Positions 63,221-64,000 of a DNA stretch of 64,000 bases are shown here, in pieces. The translations under genes were made by a program, and so were the position numbers. Origin of the DNA: Roseateles puraquae (GTDB lineage Bacteria; Pseudomonadota; Gammaproteobacteria; Burkholderiales; Burkholderiaceae_C); the NCBI RefSeq assembly GCF_002205845.1, contig NZ_NISI01000009.1:124001-188000 (forward strand), read 5' to 3'. Under the pieces are notes generated by a model. The model was not told where the DNA came from. It did no database searches and was given only the letters and a program-made list of their open reading frames with translations. Every line of letters begins with the position of its first letter. Position 1 is the stretch's first letter.

Positions 63221-64000
63221 ATGAACGCACCTCAAGACAAAGCCTCTGCCGCGCCTCAGCCTGCCGACAACGGCAAGAAGAGCGGCCCGCCCGTGCCGTT
63301 GATGATCGTCGGCGCGCTGTTGCTGATCGGGGGCATCGGCCTGGGCGGTCGCATGTGGTGGCGCAGCCAGCATTTCGTCGAGACCGACAACGCCTTCGTC
63401 GCCGGCCGTATCCACCCGGTGGCCACCCGGGTGGCCGGCGTGGTCACCGAGATGCGCATGCAGGACAACGCGGTCGTCAAGGCTGGTGACGTGCTGCTGC
63501 GGCTGGACCCGGCGGACGCCGCGGTGCAGATCGAGCGGCTGAAGGCGCAGGTCGCGCAGGCTGACGCGGCCATCGCCACCAGCGGCGCGCAGGTGGCGCA
63601 GGCCAAGGCACAAGCGGCCGCGACCGGCTCGCAAGTGGCCCAGGCCGAGGCGGTGCTGGCCCGCACCGAGCTGGACGCCAAGCGCAGCCAGGCCCTGTTC
63701 GGTGCCGAACTGCGCGCCACCAGCAAGCAGGAACTCGATGCCGCCCTGGCTGCCCGTGACGTCGCCCGCGCCGACCTGGCAGCCCGCAAGGCCAGCGCCA
63801 ATGCGGCCAAGGAGGCTGTGGCCGCCGCCGAGAGTGCCCGCCAGTCGGCCGCGGCGCAAAAGGCTGCCACGCTCGCCCAATTGAAGGATGCCCAGAATCA
63901 GCTTGGCTATGTGGAGGTCAAGGCAGCGAGTGACGGCCGCATCGGCAAGCGCACGGTCGAGGTGGGCCAGCGCGTGCAGCCCGGGCAGCAGCTCGCCGCC
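63221..64000 (+). CDS. EmrA/HlyD-family membrane fusion protein, 3' end beyond window
   Basis: First 260 codons only; the frame is open to the window edge. An N-terminal membrane helix (VPLMIVGALLLIGGIGLGGR) is followed by the lipoyl half-motif TDNAFVAGRIHPVATRVAGV, typical of EmrA-type adaptors (TDNAYV), then a long Ala/Gln-rich coiled coil and the second half-motif ASDGRIGKRTVEVGQRVQPG. It would link an inner-membrane exporter, probably MFS type encoded beyond the window, to the outer membrane. Confidence 0.92.
   Translation, partial: MNAPQDKASAAPQPADNGKKSGPPVPLMIVGALLLIGGIGLGGRMWWRSQHFVETDNAFVAGRIHPVATRVAGVVTEMRMQDNAVVKAGDVLLRLDPADAAVQIERLKAQVAQADAAIATSGAQVAQAKAQAAATGSQVAQAEAVLARTELDAKRSQALFGAELRATSKQELDAALAARDVARADLAARKASANAAKEAVAAAESARQSAAAQKAATLAQLKDAQNQLGYVEVKAASDGRIGKRTVEVGQRVQPGQQLAA

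Overview
The window looks like a chromosomal segment of a high-GC, Gram-negative betaproteobacterium of the order Burkholderiales. Support for this: the smc, zipA and ligA genes lie in the order usual for beta/gammaproteobacteria, there is a PEP-CTERM protein, an E. coli-like MalF, a TonB-dependent receptor and a MalEFGK importer. Genus cannot be assigned from the sequence alone. Nearly all DNA is coding, genes often overlap by 4 bp (ATGA), and no tRNA, rRNA, CRISPR array, transposase or phage gene was seen.

Layout. (1) 1-5081: a TonB-dependent outer-membrane receptor, a terminator, a cytoplasmic GH13 enzyme and a coupled SDR-family epimerase. (2) 5053-17182, minus strand: an eleven-gene chemosensory operon, read as soluble double-tip receptor, triple CheW, CheB, HEAT-repeat protein, CheR, response regulator, CheA, small STAS-like protein, response regulator, membrane receptor, patatin-like lipase. 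(3) 17463-24793, minus strand: malK-malE-malF-malG plus a periplasmic neopullulanase. (4) 25094-33506, plus strand: divergent glgP-glgB-glgX-malQ, ended by a strong terminator. (5) 33581-44547: two exported GH13 enzymes in one operon and two convergent pullulanases, with a PilZ protein and a PEP-CTERM protein between them. (6) 44805-46859: a lipoprotein with TPRs, a Cys-cluster protein and queF. (7) 46967-61373: smc-zipA, then an inserted block (EAL phosphodiesterase, CNNM/CorC protein, CBM20 alpha-amylase, HD-GYP protein), then ligA. (8) 61351-64000: LysR regulator, pirin, and the 5' part of an EmrA/HlyD adaptor.

The starch and glycogen genes form one functional set. A secreted amylase and a pullulanase lipoprotein would act on starch outside the cell, the TonB-dependent receptor would import oligosaccharides, periplasmic GH13 enzymes and pullulanase would trim them, MalEFGK would carry them across the inner membrane, and GlgP, GlgX, MalQ, GlgB and the cytoplasmic GH13 enzyme would process them. 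Nine GH13 proteins, one GH77 and one GT35 are present.

The most interesting signals are: a recurring palindrome, consensus TGTAGTNNNACTACA, found at nine places in front of the starch genes, in pairs 77-110 bp apart; a three-copy palindromic intergenic repeat found only in the maltose/glycogen region, one copy of which encodes most of the signal peptide of MalE; and a chemosensory operon with a soluble receptor carrying two signalling tips, a protein of three CheW domains, and a membrane receptor with a CheZ-like DxxxQ motif.
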